From NCBI RefSeq assembly GCF_002879865.1, contig NZ_PNXY01000036.1, positions 1-58,274 on the forward strand: DNA of 58,274 nt. The letters are read 5' to 3'. Shown piece after piece: positions 8,333 through 17,151 of the stretch. A program made the translations under genes and the position numbers. Origin of the DNA: Paraburkholderia rhynchosiae (lineage in GTDB: Bacteria; Pseudomonadota; Gammaproteobacteria; Burkholderiales; Burkholderiaceae). Below the pieces are notes generated by a model, which did no database searches, was not told the origin of the DNA, and worked only from the letters and a program-made list of their open reading frames with translations. Each line of letters begins with the position of its first letter. The stretch's first letter is position 1.

Positions 8333-8699
8333 TTGCCGGATCGCTTCTACGCCGTCCTGGGATCAAAAGACGTGTGGGCCGGATATTCATCGCTACCTGA
8401 GCAACAGCCGCGGCGCCAGCACCGGCGCAGCGTTTTCCGTTCGCGCCCGCGGCGGCATGGTCGTCTCGATGCCGGTATCGTGGGAGGAGCTGAAGGATGT
8501 GCCGCGCGGCGACGAATGGACGATGGCCCACGCGGTTGAACGGCAGCGCACGCTCAAAGCCGACCCGTGGGACGGATACTCCGACGCCACGGCACGTGAC
8601 TGGGGACAGCACTGTGGCCTGGGATGGCAAAGCGGCTACCTTATAGAACGGATGCAATCATGGCGCTATTGCGTCGACGAAAGATCGCGCCGACGCTGA
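8333..8699 (+). pseudogene. Remnant of ligD (polymerase/primase domain end)
   Basis: Pieces in three frames follow the end of a LigD-type polymerase domain: LPDRFYAVLGSK, then RRVGRIFI, then RYLSNSRGASTGAAFSVRAR with MPVSWEELKDV and ADPWDGY. The order and spacing match the NHEJ ligase LigD Pol domain (PDRF, GRIF-x-DYLRN, SVPV-x-WEEL, DPW-x-x-Y). At least two frameshifts and the loss of everything upstream make it non-functional. It lies 3 kb from another DNA-repair cassette. The 8041-8332 spacer shows no further ligD sequence that I can recognise. Confidence 0.6.
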
Positions 8700-8866
8700 C
8701 GAACTCGCCTACTGGCTGGCGAATTGTTCCGGGCCATGACGGGAATAAATCAGCCGCGTCGGGCGTTTAGTACACGTTCCTCTCACGCGAAGCGTTCATC
8801 GCGTCTCTGTACGACCGCCGCTTGATGCACGGCAGGGGCACTGTCTTGATCCGGAAGGATACAACC

Positions 8867-9283
8867 ATGCGTGACGCCTATCGAATTGCTGTTTTCGCCG
8901 CTGCGGCTGCACTCGGCACATTGCCGACCGTGGGCCGGGCACAGCGGACGGTCGAGGTGACGCTGCTGTCGAACTCAATCGAGCTCGATACGCATCGTGT
9001 CAGGAGCGGCCGAGTCACGCTCGATGTGACCAATTCTGCCGACAACAAGATGATGCATGAACTCGTCGTACTGAAGACTGACATCGCTGACAGTGCACTT
9101 CCGGTCCGCAACGCACACGTGCTCGAGCAGAAGCTGAGAAAGATTGGAGAAGTCGAGGATGTTGCACCAGGCAAGAGCAAGCGTGTGACGTTCAGGCTCA
9201 CATCGGGCCGCTACGTCCTCATATGCAACAAGCCGGGCCACTATGCCGCCGGCATGCGCACAGTGCTTGTTGTTGCGCCGTAG
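8867..9283 (+). CDS. Periplasmic cupredoxin-like copper protein
   Basis: 138 residues from the ATG at 8867, with GGAAGGA just upstream. A signal peptide (residues 1 to ~22, ending VGRAQ) precedes a beta-rich domain. Type 1 copper ligands are visible in order: His in NKMMHELVV, then Cys, His and Met in ICNKPGHYAAGM. This His-Cys-His-Met set is that of plastocyanin/sulfocyanin-like blue copper proteins. It probably carries electrons or binds copper in the periplasm. The next gene on the other strand is a broken propeller gene whose 3' end stops about 40 bp after this stop codon, so the junction may be recent. Confidence 0.72.
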   Translation: MRDAYRIAVFAAAAALGTLPTVGRAQRTVEVTLLSNSIELDTHRVRSGRVTLDVTNSADNKMMHELVVLKTDIADSALPVRNAHVLEQKLRKIGEVEDVAPGKSKRVTFRLTSGRYVLICNKPGHYAAGMRTVLVVAP

Positions 9284-9319
9284 GCCGCGAGATGGATTCG
9301 GCAACTTACTCTCTAGTAC

Positions 9320-9992
9320 GTTTCCTGACGCCGTAGTGGTATCGGTCAATGGGTCGATTTCAACGAGTTCTCGCCGAGTCTGGACGTTCACGAAAATATG
9401 ACGGGATGCAGGATCGTATTGCGTGTTGCCCGCTTCGCCACACAGCTGGATCGTGTTTATTCGCCGGTTGGCGCGCGTATCGATCACGGTTACCGTGCCG
9501 TCGGTTTCGTCCGAGACATAGAGTTTGCGGGAATCCGGTTCATACGCGATGCCGTCGGGATAGAGGCCACCCGGCACACGCGCCACAACGTGCATGCTTG
9601 CCTCGTCGATCGCGACGACCTCATTGGTACCCGTGGCAGACGCATAGACGCGCCCCAGTTCGGGCACGGCCAGCACGCCATGTACGGAAGCGAGATTGCC
9701 CGATGCGCGACACAACTCGCGAGTTCAGCGTATCGAAGACGATCACTTCACTGTCATCAAGATGAGCGATGAACAGCAGATGCCGGTCCGCGTCATAACT
9801 CATGTAGTCCAGACGCGCGGCGCGACCCGGCAACGGAATGTCAGCGATGTGGCTAAGCGGCAGGTCAGCCGCTGCCTGTCCGGCGGCAGCCGATGAAATG
9901 GCCGCATACCAGGATGCCGGCCGCTGCCGACAGCACGAGCAGGATTGCGTACCGCCATATGCTCCCACTCCGACTGCTTCAGTGCACATCAT
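9320..9992 (-). pseudogene. YncE/YVTN-type beta-propeller protein, frameshifted and truncated
   Basis: Translation starts at the ATG at 9992, after AAGGAGG, and gives a signal-like leader followed by propeller repeats (LDYMSYDADRHLLFIAH). At the CCC run at 9699-9701 one extra base shifts the frame. Deleting it joins DTLNSRVVSRI-G to NLASVHGVLAVPELGRVYAS, the normal continuation. The reading then gives several YVTN repeats (PDGIAYEPDSRKLYVSDETD) but loses similarity near 9345, where the rest of the propeller is missing. Both lesions suggest a dead gene. It overlaps the upstream MFS gene by an ATGA, so the two were translationally coupled. Confidence 0.65.
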
Positions 9993-11248
9993 GGCGGACC
10001 TCCTTCCGGTCTGACGTGACGAAATGCGGCGAGCAATGAGAGATCGTAGGCGATCTTGAGCACGCCACACGCCACAAGCGGGACGGCCAGCCATCCGAGG
10101 CCCATCAATGCGCCCGACAGCGTAGGCGCGAGCGCTGACGCAAGGCTTCGTGGAACTGCCGTGAAACTCGCGGCAGCAGGACGCTCCTCGGGGGTCACCA
10201 CTGACATGACGTAGGCGCTGCGCGTTGGCACGTCCATCTGCGACAATGCGCTGCGCGCGAGGAGAAGCGCTAAGCTAAGCGGCAGGGATGTCGAGAACGC
10301 GGCGGCGATCAGGCACAGACTCGATGGAATATGTGTGAACACCATCGTGTTGAGAAGGCCGATCTTTCGCGAAAGCGGAACTGCGGCCAGTTGCGAGCCG
10401 GCACTCAGAATGCCTGTCCAGAAAAAGAACAGGCCTGCTGTGTCGAGCGCGAGCCCGAACCGCTGGATCAGCCACAAGGCGAGCAACGAGTTGACGAGAA
10501 GGCCGCCTGCGAACGCATCGACACTGAAAAGCAGTGCCAGGCGAATCACGATTGCGCGTGATGGCCCGAGCGGCGCACGCGCGACTTGGCCCGGCGACTC
10601 GCGCATGGGCAAATGCAAGTAGAGAAGCAGGATGGCTAACCCGGCCAGCGCATAAACGACGAACATGATGCGCATAGCGCAAAGCTCTGATGTGCCCAGA
10701 TGAGCCGCGAACCGGTCAGGTAGACTGGCAGCGAGCGCACCCACTGCCGCGGACAATGCGCCGACCAGGCTATAGCGCGCGAAGAGCGAAGTGCGCGCGT
10801 CGCCATGCGCGGATTCCGCGAGCCTTGCATGTTCGAGTGGGAGAAAGAGGCTGACGTCGCCGGAACTCGGATTCAGCGTGCCGATGAAGGCGACGACCAG
10901 CAGCGGCCAGAGCGATGAAAGGCTTGCGAACGCGAGACCGGTCGCCATCATGAGCGCCGCGGCAAACAGCAGCAACACGCGCAGCGCGAAGCGATTGCCT
11001 ACGAGTCCCACGAGAACCGTCGCGAGAGCTGAACCGAAGAGCGTTGTGGTGCTGATCAAACCGACGGCCAGTTGTCCAAATCCGAGCCGAAGCAGATAGA
11101 CGGGCAGCAGCACTGCGATAAAACCGTCGCAGATGCCGCGCAAACCGCGAGCCGCAAGCAGCGCCGACACGCCGGGTTCCGCGCCTGCGGGCAGCAGGAG
11201 TGCGGAAAGCCGGACACGAGTGATCGCCGACGGCCGGTTGCATCGCAT
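9989..11248 (-). CDS. MFS transporter
   Basis: 419 residues from the ATG at 11248; the longer frame uses a TTG at 11302 that overlaps the preceding ORF. About twelve hydrophobic segments are present, with the first half dense in L/V/A/F helices (GLRGICDGFIAVLLPVYLL) and an MFS-like turn VGNRFALR between helices 2 and 3. It shows no close subfamily signature, so the substrate is unknown. Its stop overlaps the start of the broken propeller gene, and its start lies 8 bp after the SOD-chimera stop. The three form one minus-strand transcription unit. Confidence 0.75.
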   Translation of the reverse strand: MRCNRPSAITRVRLSALLLPAGAEPGVSALLAARGLRGICDGFIAVLLPVYLLRLGFGQLAVGLISTTTLFGSALATVLVGLVGNRFALRVLLLFAAALMMATGLAFASLSSLWPLLVVAFIGTLNPSSGDVSLFLPLEHARLAESAHGDARTSLFARYSLVGALSAAVGALAASLPDRFAAHLGTSELCAMRIMFVVYALAGLAILLLYLHLPMRESPGQVARAPLGPSRAIVIRLALLFSVDAFAGGLLVNSLLALWLIQRFGLALDTAGLFFFWTGILSAGSQLAAVPLSRKIGLLNTMVFTHIPSSLCLIAAAFSTSLPLSLALLLARSALSQMDVPTRSAYVMSVVTPEERPAAASFTAVPRSLASALAPTLSGALMGLGWLAVPLVACGVLKIAYDLSLLAAFRHVRPEGGPP

Positions 11249-11256
11249 GACAGTCT

Positions 11257-11676
11257 TTACGCGCGCGTCGCTGTCTGAAGCCGCGAAGCCGCGTTGTCCC
11301 AATTGACGATGCTAAAAAGCTGATTGACGTAGTCGTTGCGCCTGTTCTGATACTTCAGGTAGTAGGCGTGTTCGAAGACGTCGAGAACGAGGATGGGCTG
11401 AATGCCCCATGCCGTTAGCTTCTGGTGATTCTCACACTGAAGGATCATCAGCTTTCCCGTGGCGGCACCGCCAACGTGCCAGACGTTAGTTCGGACGGGC
11501 GCGGCGGTGCCCACCAGGCGACCGTTCTCGCACGCATAGGGCGTCGCCTCGCCGGCCTTGCCGCGGCGAATGGCCTCATCGATTTCCTGCTCCCCGAACG
11601 CCGATTTCATCTGCGCCACGAATGCCGCGATTTCCGCCATGGGATGACTGACAGGCTTGCGCGCACGCATATCCAT
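11257..11676 (-). CDS. Chimeric ORF: small unknown domain fused to a superoxide dismutase C-terminus
   Basis: 139 residues from the ATG at 11676 (GTG at 11679 possible). The first ~70 residues (HPMAEIAAFVAQMKSAFGEQ, CENGRLVGTAAP) are not SOD and I cannot assign them. From about ATGKLMILQ onward the sequence is the C-terminal third of an Fe/Mn SOD: NHQKLTAWG, then LDVFEHAYYLKYQNRR with the metal-binding Asp and His, then VNWD. The two histidine ligands and the helical hairpin of the N-terminal half are absent, so no dismutase activity is expected. It looks like an in-frame fusion after a deletion and may now be a decayed gene. The LexA box and imuA lie head-to-head with it. Confidence 0.6.
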   Translation of the reverse strand: MDMRARKPVSHPMAEIAAFVAQMKSAFGEQEIDEAIRRGKAGEATPYACENGRLVGTAAPVRTNVWHVGGAATGKLMILQCENHQKLTAWGIQPILVLDVFEHAYYLKYQNRRNDYVNQLFSIVNWDNAASRLQTATRA

Positions 11677-11733
11677 CACTATCTACTCCCGAAAAAAGTG
11701 CCCGTTCGCTGCTACGAAAATCCGTGTAGGATA

Positions 11734-11749
11734 CTGTACATCCATACAG
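11734..11749 (+). promoter_or_regulatory. LexA (SOS) box CTGT-N8-ACAG
   Basis: CTGTACATCCATACAG is a perfect match to the proteobacterial LexA half-sites and lies 11 nt before the imuA ATG. With flanks it reads TACTGT...ACAGGT, close to the E. coli consensus. It should repress imuA-imuB-dnaE2 until DNA damage. The divergent chimera starts at 11676, so the box could influence that side too. Confidence 0.88.
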
Positions 11750-11760
11750 GTTTTCCCGCA

Positions 11761-12468
11761 ATGACATCCGCCATGCCGTCCCCCGAAGCGATACACCCGT
11801 CCCTGTGGCGGGCGTCCCAGCTCGCGCGGGGCCGCGGCCGGGTGGTCGATACGGGCTACCCGGCGCTGTCAGCCGAGTTGCCGGGCGGCGGGTGGCCAGT
11901 GGGTGCGCTGGTGGACCTGCTTGTGCAGCAGCCGGGCGTGGGCGAACTGCGGCTGCTGCGGCCCGCACTGAGCGCCGCCGGCAGCCGGCCCATTGCCTTC
12001 GTGCAGCCGCCGCATACACCGGACGGGCTCGGCCTCAGCTATATCGGCCTCTCGCTCGACCAGGTGCTGCGCGTCAAGGCGCAGAAGACCTCGGATGCGC
12101 TGTGGTCCGCGGAACAGATTCTCCGGGCGGGAAGCTGCGGCGCGCTGATTTTCTGGGCGCAGTATGCGCAGGCTTCGTCGTTGCGGCGCCTGCATCTGGC
12201 GGCGCAGTCGTCGGAGACGCTGTTCGTCATGGTGCGGCCGCTCGCGAGCGCTCAGGACGCGTCGCCGGCGCTGTTGCGGCTGGCGCTCAGACCGTCTGCC
12301 GACGGTCTGGCCGTCGACATCGTGAAACGACGAGGGCCCTCGCGCACGGAGCCCCTGGCGATTGCCCTTCAACCCACTCCCGTTCTGCTGTCACGACATG
12401 CGCGTCTTTCTCGCCGTTCACCTGCCGAAGTTGCCGCTCGAGGTCTTCAGACCGAAGTGGTCGTCTGA
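11761..12468 (+). CDS. imuA: ImuA, RecA/SulA-like mutasome component
   Basis: 235 residues from the ATG at 11761, chosen because it follows the LexA box directly; the longer frame would run through the operator. It carries the ImuA pattern: HPSLWRASQL near the start, ELPGGGWPVGALVDLL as the degenerate RecA-like loop, then LRLLRPAL and a PPH-x-PDGLGL segment. ImuA works with ImuB and DnaE2 in damage-induced mutagenic translesion synthesis. It overlaps imuB by 71 nt. The protein is truncated relative to true RecA, as is normal for ImuA. Confidence 0.88.
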   Translation: MTSAMPSPEAIHPSLWRASQLARGRGRVVDTGYPALSAELPGGGWPVGALVDLLVQQPGVGELRLLRPALSAAGSRPIAFVQPPHTPDGLGLSYIGLSLDQVLRVKAQKTSDALWSAEQILRAGSCGALIFWAQYAQASSLRRLHLAAQSSETLFVMVRPLASAQDASPALLRLALRPSADGLAVDIVKRRGPSRTEPLAIALQPTPVLLSRHARLSRRSPAEVAARGLQTEVVV

Positions 12469-13879
12469 GCCCGCTCACGGCAGTGTCGTGCTCGAGAAGG
12501 ACAAGGTCGTCATCGCGGACAGCGTCGCGCGCACAGCTGGCGTGCGGCTCGGGATGAAACGCGGTGGCGTGCTGACGCTCTCGCCTGAGACAGAGATGCA
12601 CGAGCGCGATTTTGCCCGGGAGCAGGCGGCGCAACGCGAAGTCGGCACGGCGCTAATGCGCTTTTCGCCCGACGTCGCGCTGCTCGATGAAGCGACGGTC
12701 GTCGTGGAAATAGGCGCGAGCTTGCGCCTCTTTGGGGGACTGCTTGCGCTGTGCCGCGAGGCGAAAGTGCTGCTGGCCACGCTCGGCCTGACCGCGCGCG
12801 TGAGCGCCGCGCCGACCGGGCAGGGCGCATGGCTGCTGGCCCGCTATGCGAAGGGGAACTGCTCGCGGCGCGTGCTGAAGCTCTCCACGCTCGAACAGCG
12901 GCTCGACGGGCTACCAATGGTCGCGGTCCCCGAGGTGCGCGAGTTCGCCGACTGGTTCGCGGGGCTCGGCTGCGAAACCATCGCCGACATCCGCCGGTTG
13001 CCGCGCGCCGGACTGCAGCGGCGCTGCGGCGAACATCTGCTGGACTCGCTCGACCGCGCGTTCGGCACCGCGCCGGAACTGTTCGACTGGCTCGAACTGC
13101 CGCCCACGTTCTCGGCGCGCATCGAGATGCCGGACCGGCTCGAACATGCGGACGGCGCGGTGTTCGGCGCGCATCGGCTTATCGTCCAGCTGTGCGGATG
13201 GCTCTGCGCAAAGCAGCTGGCGGTCACTGCAATACGCCTGTCGCTGGAGCACGAGCGGGGGCGCGATGCCATCGAAGCGAGCACCATCGACATTGCTCTC
13301 GGCGAGCCAACGTGGCGCGAAGAACACCTGGTCAGGCTGCTCAAGGAGCGCCTGCATCGCATCGAACTCACCGCGCCGGTCATTGCACTGCGTCTGGACG
13401 CCTCAAAGGTCGAGTCCGCTGTGCCCGGGTCGGATACGCTTTTTCCTGAGTCCGGCGGCTCGAAGGAAGACCACGCGCGGCTGCTCGAACTGCTGGTCGC
13501 ACGGCTCGGTGAAGAGAATGTGCTGCGGCCCGCGCCGAGCGCGGACCATCGTCCCGAAGTCGCCAACTCATGGGTGCCGGTCACGCAACCCATGAAGCTG
13601 GCAGTCATCCCGGAAGGCCTGCCGCGGCCCACATGGATGCTGGACAACCCGGTGCGGCTGCTCACGCGCCAGCATCGTCCGTTCTATGGCTCGCCGCTGC
13701 GCATGGTGTCGCCGGGCGAGCGCATCGAGGCGGGCTGGTTCGATGGCGAACTGGTGACACGCGACTACTTCGTGGCCCAGGCTGAGGACCAGAGCTGCTA
13801 CTGGATTTACCGCGAACGGGTGAGCAGCCGCGACGCCGAAGAAGACCCGCGGTGGTTCCTTCATGGCCTTTTCGGATGA
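12398..13879 (+). CDS. imuB: ImuB, catalytically inactive Y-family polymerase homologue
   Basis: 493 residues from the ATG at 12398 (MRVFLAVHLPKLPLEVFRP). It has the Y-family palm/fingers/little-finger layout, but the acidic catalytic residues are absent: the usual D-x-D start is replaced by AVHLPKLPLE, and the S-x-DE site by VVVEIGASLRLFGG. This loss is characteristic of ImuB, which acts as an adaptor connecting DnaE2 and the beta clamp rather than as a polymerase. I did not find an obvious clamp-binding pentapeptide by eye. Its stop overlaps the dnaE2 start by ATGA, so translation is coupled. Confidence 0.9.
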   Translation: MRVFLAVHLPKLPLEVFRPKWSSEPAHGSVVLEKDKVVIADSVARTAGVRLGMKRGGVLTLSPETEMHERDFAREQAAQREVGTALMRFSPDVALLDEATVVVEIGASLRLFGGLLALCREAKVLLATLGLTARVSAAPTGQGAWLLARYAKGNCSRRVLKLSTLEQRLDGLPMVAVPEVREFADWFAGLGCETIADIRRLPRAGLQRRCGEHLLDSLDRAFGTAPELFDWLELPPTFSARIEMPDRLEHADGAVFGAHRLIVQLCGWLCAKQLAVTAIRLSLEHERGRDAIEASTIDIALGEPTWREEHLVRLLKERLHRIELTAPVIALRLDASKVESAVPGSDTLFPESGGSKEDHARLLELLVARLGEENVLRPAPSADHRPEVANSWVPVTQPMKLAVIPEGLPRPTWMLDNPVRLLTRQHRPFYGSPLRMVSPGERIEAGWFDGELVTRDYFVAQAEDQSCYWIYRERVSSRDAEEDPRWFLHGLFG

Positions 13880-16800
13880 CAGCCATGGACACCCCCTTCA
13901 GCATGCTGCCGGCATATGCCGAGCTATTCTGCCTCTCCAATTTCTCGTTCCTGCGTGGCGCGTCGCACGCCGAGGAACTCGCTGAGCGCGCTGCGCAACT
14001 CGGCTACTCGGCGCTTGCGATTACCGACGAATGCTCGCTCGCTGGCGTCGTGCGCGCGCATGTCGCGGCGAAAGAAGCGAAGCTGCCGTTTATCGTCGGC
14101 TCGTACTTTCGCCTCGTGAACGCGGACGGCTCGCCGGCCTTCGGGATCATCCTCCTTGCAAAAAATCGCGAGGGCTACGGCAACCTGTCGGAGCTCATCA
14201 CGCTCGCACGCACCCGCGCGCCGAAGGGTGAATACCGGCTCACGCCGCAGGACCTGTCGCGACCGGAGAAGGAATGCCGGCATCTGCTGGGCGTACCGGA
14301 TTGCCTCGCGATTCTGGTGCCGAACTTCCCCGCAAAAGAGGATGTGCTCGATGCCCAGGTCGAATGGCTGGACGAGACATTTCCCGCGCGGGCATGGGTC
14401 GGACTCGTATTGCATCAGCGGGCGTTGGATGACATTCACCGCGGCGCGGTCGAATTCGTCGCGCGCAACCGCGACGTGCCAGTGGTCGCACTCGGCGAAG
14501 TGCTGATGCACGTGCGTTCGAGAAAACCGCTGCAGGACACGATAACCGCCATCCGCGTCGGCAAGCCGGTTCATGAATGCGGCTACGAGCTTGCGCCGAA
14601 TGCCGAGCAGCATCTGCGCTCGCGGCTGCGGCTGGCCAATCTGTATCCACCGGAGGCACTCGCCGCCACCGTCGACATTGCCGCCCGTTGCACGTTCTCC
14701 CTCGATGAACTGCGCTACGAGTATCCGGACGAACTGGTGCCGCCCGGATTCACGCCGACCGCCTATCTGCGGCAGGAGACGTACGTCGGCGCCCAGCGGC
14801 GCTTTCCGTCGGGCATTCCGCACCATGTGCAGGAGCAGATTGAGCACGAACTCGAACTGATTGCCGACCTGCAGTACGAGCCGTATTTCCTGACGGTCTA
14901 CGACCTGGTCCGCTTTGCGCGCAGTCAGCACATCCTGTGTCAGGGGCGCGGCTCGGCGGCCAATTCGGCGGTGTGCTACTGCCTCGGTGTCACCGAGGTA
15001 GACCCCGCGCGCGGCAACATGCTGTTCGAGCGCTTCATCTCGAAGGAGCGCGGCGAGCCGCCTGACATCGACGTGGACTTCGAGCATCAGCGGCGTGAAG
15101 AAGTCATCCAGTACATCTATCGCAAGTACGGGCGCGACCGTGCGGCAATTGCCGCGGCCGTCTCGACCTATCGCGCGCGTGGTGTGTTGCGCGAAACGGG
15201 CAAGGCGCTCGGCGTGGACCTGCAGATAGTCGATGCGGTGGCGAAGTCTCATCACTGGTTCGATAACAGCGCCGATCTGCTCAAGCGCTTCGAGGAGTGC
15301 GGGCTGAATCCGGACACACCGCTCATCCGCGCGTGGGCCACGCTTGCCGCACAACTCTATGGCTTTCCGCGGCACCTGTCGCAGCACTCGGGCGGGTTCG
15401 TTATCAGTCGTGGCAAGCTCACGCGGCTCGTGCCGGTCGAGAACGCCGCGATGGCGGACCGCAGCGTCATCCAGTGGGACAAGGACGACCTTGAATCGCT
15501 CGGGCTGCTCAAGATTGACGTGCTGGCGCTCGGCATGCTGTCGGCCATCCGTCGCACGCTCGACCTCGTGTCGGAGCAGCGCGGCGAGCGTTTCGAGATG
15601 CAGGACATTCCCGCTGAAGACGAGGCGACGTACGACATGATTTCGGCGGCCGACACGGTGGGCGTTTTCCAGATTGAATCGCGTGCGCAGATGTCGATGC
15701 TGCCACGCATGCGGCCGCGCACCTTCTACGACCTCGTGATTGAAGTGGCCATCGTGCGGCCGGGCCCAATCCAGGGCGGAGCGGTTCATCCTTACCTGCG
15801 CCGTCGCCAGGGCTTTGAGCCTGTCACCTATCCGAGCGATGCGCTGAAGACGGCCCTTGGCCGCACCCTGGGGGTGCCGATTTTCCAGGAGCAGGTGATG
15901 CAGGTCGCGATTCTGGCCGCGGGCTTCACGGCGGGCGAGGCTGACCAGTTGCGGCGCGCGATGGCCGCATGGAAGCGCAAGGGCGGGCTTGGAAAATACT
16001 ATGACCGCATCGTGCTCGGGATGCAGGAGCGGGGCTATGACCTTGCGTTCGCGGAGGCCATCTTCGAGCAGATAAAAGGTTTCGGTGAGTACGGTTTTCC
16101 GGAGAGTCATGCCGCGAGTTTCGCGCTGCTCGTGTATGCGAGCAGCTGGCTCAAATGCCATGAGCCGGAGGCATTTCTCGCCGCGATGCTCAACAGCCAG
16201 CCGATGGGCTTCTATTCGCCGTCGCAGCTGGTACAGGACGCGCAGCGGCACGGTGTGAAGGTGCTGCCGGTCGATGTGACCATCAGTGGGTGGAACTCGT
16301 CCCTGGAGCGTATTGGGGATGCTGGACGGCCCGCGGTGCGCCTCGGTCTCTCGCTGCTGCGCGGCATGAAGGAGGGCACAGCCGAGCGCATTGAAAATGC
16401 GCGCGCGGTACGGCCCTTCGTGAGCGTGAAGGGCCTGGCGCGCCGCGCAGCGCTCGACCGCCGGGATCTGCATATCCTGGCTGACGCCAATGCGCTGGCT
16501 TCGCTTGCCGGCAACCGGCGCGAGGCGCTGTGGCAGTCCGTCGCTGCCGTGCCTGAGAAGGACATGCTGGCCGTCGCCGCCGTGGAGGATGAAACGCCGG
16601 AACTGGGCGCTCCTTCGGAAGCGCACGACATCGTGGCGGACTACCGCTCGGTGGGTCTCACGCTAGGCCGCCATCCGCTCGAACTGTTGCGCCCGCAACT
16701 GCTCGCCAGCCGCCTGATGCCAGCGTCGACGTTGCGGACCTATCGCGACGGTCAGCTTGCCCGTGGCTGCGGCCTCGTCACCGTGCGGCAGCGGCCCGGC

Positions 16801-17034
16801 ACCGCGAAAGGCGTGGTGTTCGTCACCCTCGAAGACGAGACCGGTAACGTGAACGTCATCATCTGGCCGGGCCTGTTGGAAAAGCAGCGCAAGGAAGCGC
16901 TCAGTGCGTCGCTGCTGGCGGTCTATGGCGTATGGCAATGCCAGGGCGAGGTCCGGCATCTGGTCGCGCAGCGGCTCGTCGATATGTCGCACCTGCTGGG
17001 TGGCCTGCATGCTGCCAGCAGGAATTTCTGCTGA
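13876..17034 (+). CDS. dnaE2: DnaE2 (ImuC), error-prone DNA polymerase III alpha subunit
   Basis: 1052 residues, a usual length for DnaE2. The start at 13876 overlaps the imuB stop by ATGA. Domains in order: N-terminal PHP domain (AYAELFCLSNFSFLRGASHA), C-family polymerase palm with PDIDVDFE at residues ~396-403 supplying the catalytic aspartates, fingers with GVFQIESRAQMSMLPRMRP, tandem helix-hairpin-helix region, and an OB fold near the end (GVVFVTLEDETGNVNVIIWP). It performs translesion synthesis with ImuA and ImuB under LexA control. A 900-codon open frame on the opposite strand is a GC-rich shadow. Confidence 0.95.
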   Translation: MTAMDTPFSMLPAYAELFCLSNFSFLRGASHAEELAERAAQLGYSALAITDECSLAGVVRAHVAAKEAKLPFIVGSYFRLVNADGSPAFGIILLAKNREGYGNLSELITLARTRAPKGEYRLTPQDLSRPEKECRHLLGVPDCLAILVPNFPAKEDVLDAQVEWLDETFPARAWVGLVLHQRALDDIHRGAVEFVARNRDVPVVALGEVLMHVRSRKPLQDTITAIRVGKPVHECGYELAPNAEQHLRSRLRLANLYPPEALAATVDIAARCTFSLDELRYEYPDELVPPGFTPTAYLRQETYVGAQRRFPSGIPHHVQEQIEHELELIADLQYEPYFLTVYDLVRFARSQHILCQGRGSAANSAVCYCLGVTEVDPARGNMLFERFISKERGEPPDIDVDFEHQRREEVIQYIYRKYGRDRAAIAAAVSTYRARGVLRETGKALGVDLQIVDAVAKSHHWFDNSADLLKRFEECGLNPDTPLIRAWATLAAQLYGFPRHLSQHSGGFVISRGKLTRLVPVENAAMADRSVIQWDKDDLESLGLLKIDVLALGMLSAIRRTLDLVSEQRGERFEMQDIPAEDEATYDMISAADTVGVFQIESRAQMSMLPRMRPRTFYDLVIEVAIVRPGPIQGGAVHPYLRRRQGFEPVTYPSDALKTALGRTLGVPIFQEQVMQVAILAAGFTAGEADQLRRAMAAWKRKGGLGKYYDRIVLGMQERGYDLAFAEAIFEQIKGFGEYGFPESHAASFALLVYASSWLKCHEPEAFLAAMLNSQPMGFYSPSQLVQDAQRHGVKVLPVDVTISGWNSSLERIGDAGRPAVRLGLSLLRGMKEGTAERIENARAVRPFVSVKGLARRAALDRRDLHILADANALASLAGNRREALWQSVAAVPEKDMLAVAAVEDETPELGAPSEAHDIVADYRSVGLTLGRHPLELLRPQLLASRLMPASTLRTYRDGQLARGCGLVTVRQRPGTAKGVVFVTLEDETGNVNVIIWPGLLEKQRKEALSASLLAVYGVWQCQGEVRHLVAQRLVDMSHLLGGLHAASRNFC

Positions 17035-17151
17035 GCGGTTTCCGCTTCGAGCGGTCGTCAACGCTGACCGTGTGCGTGCAGGGAAGGTGTAGATTGACGG
17101 AGAACTGGCTGCATCAGCGACCCATTCATGAGACGGATACCGGAGGAACCG

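Noticed and set aside
13924..16626. A 900-codon open frame on the minus strand inside dnaE2
   Set aside because: It is the complementary-frame shadow of a GC-rich gene; its product is Arg/His/Gln-rich without any family motif, while the plus strand encodes all DnaE2 domains.
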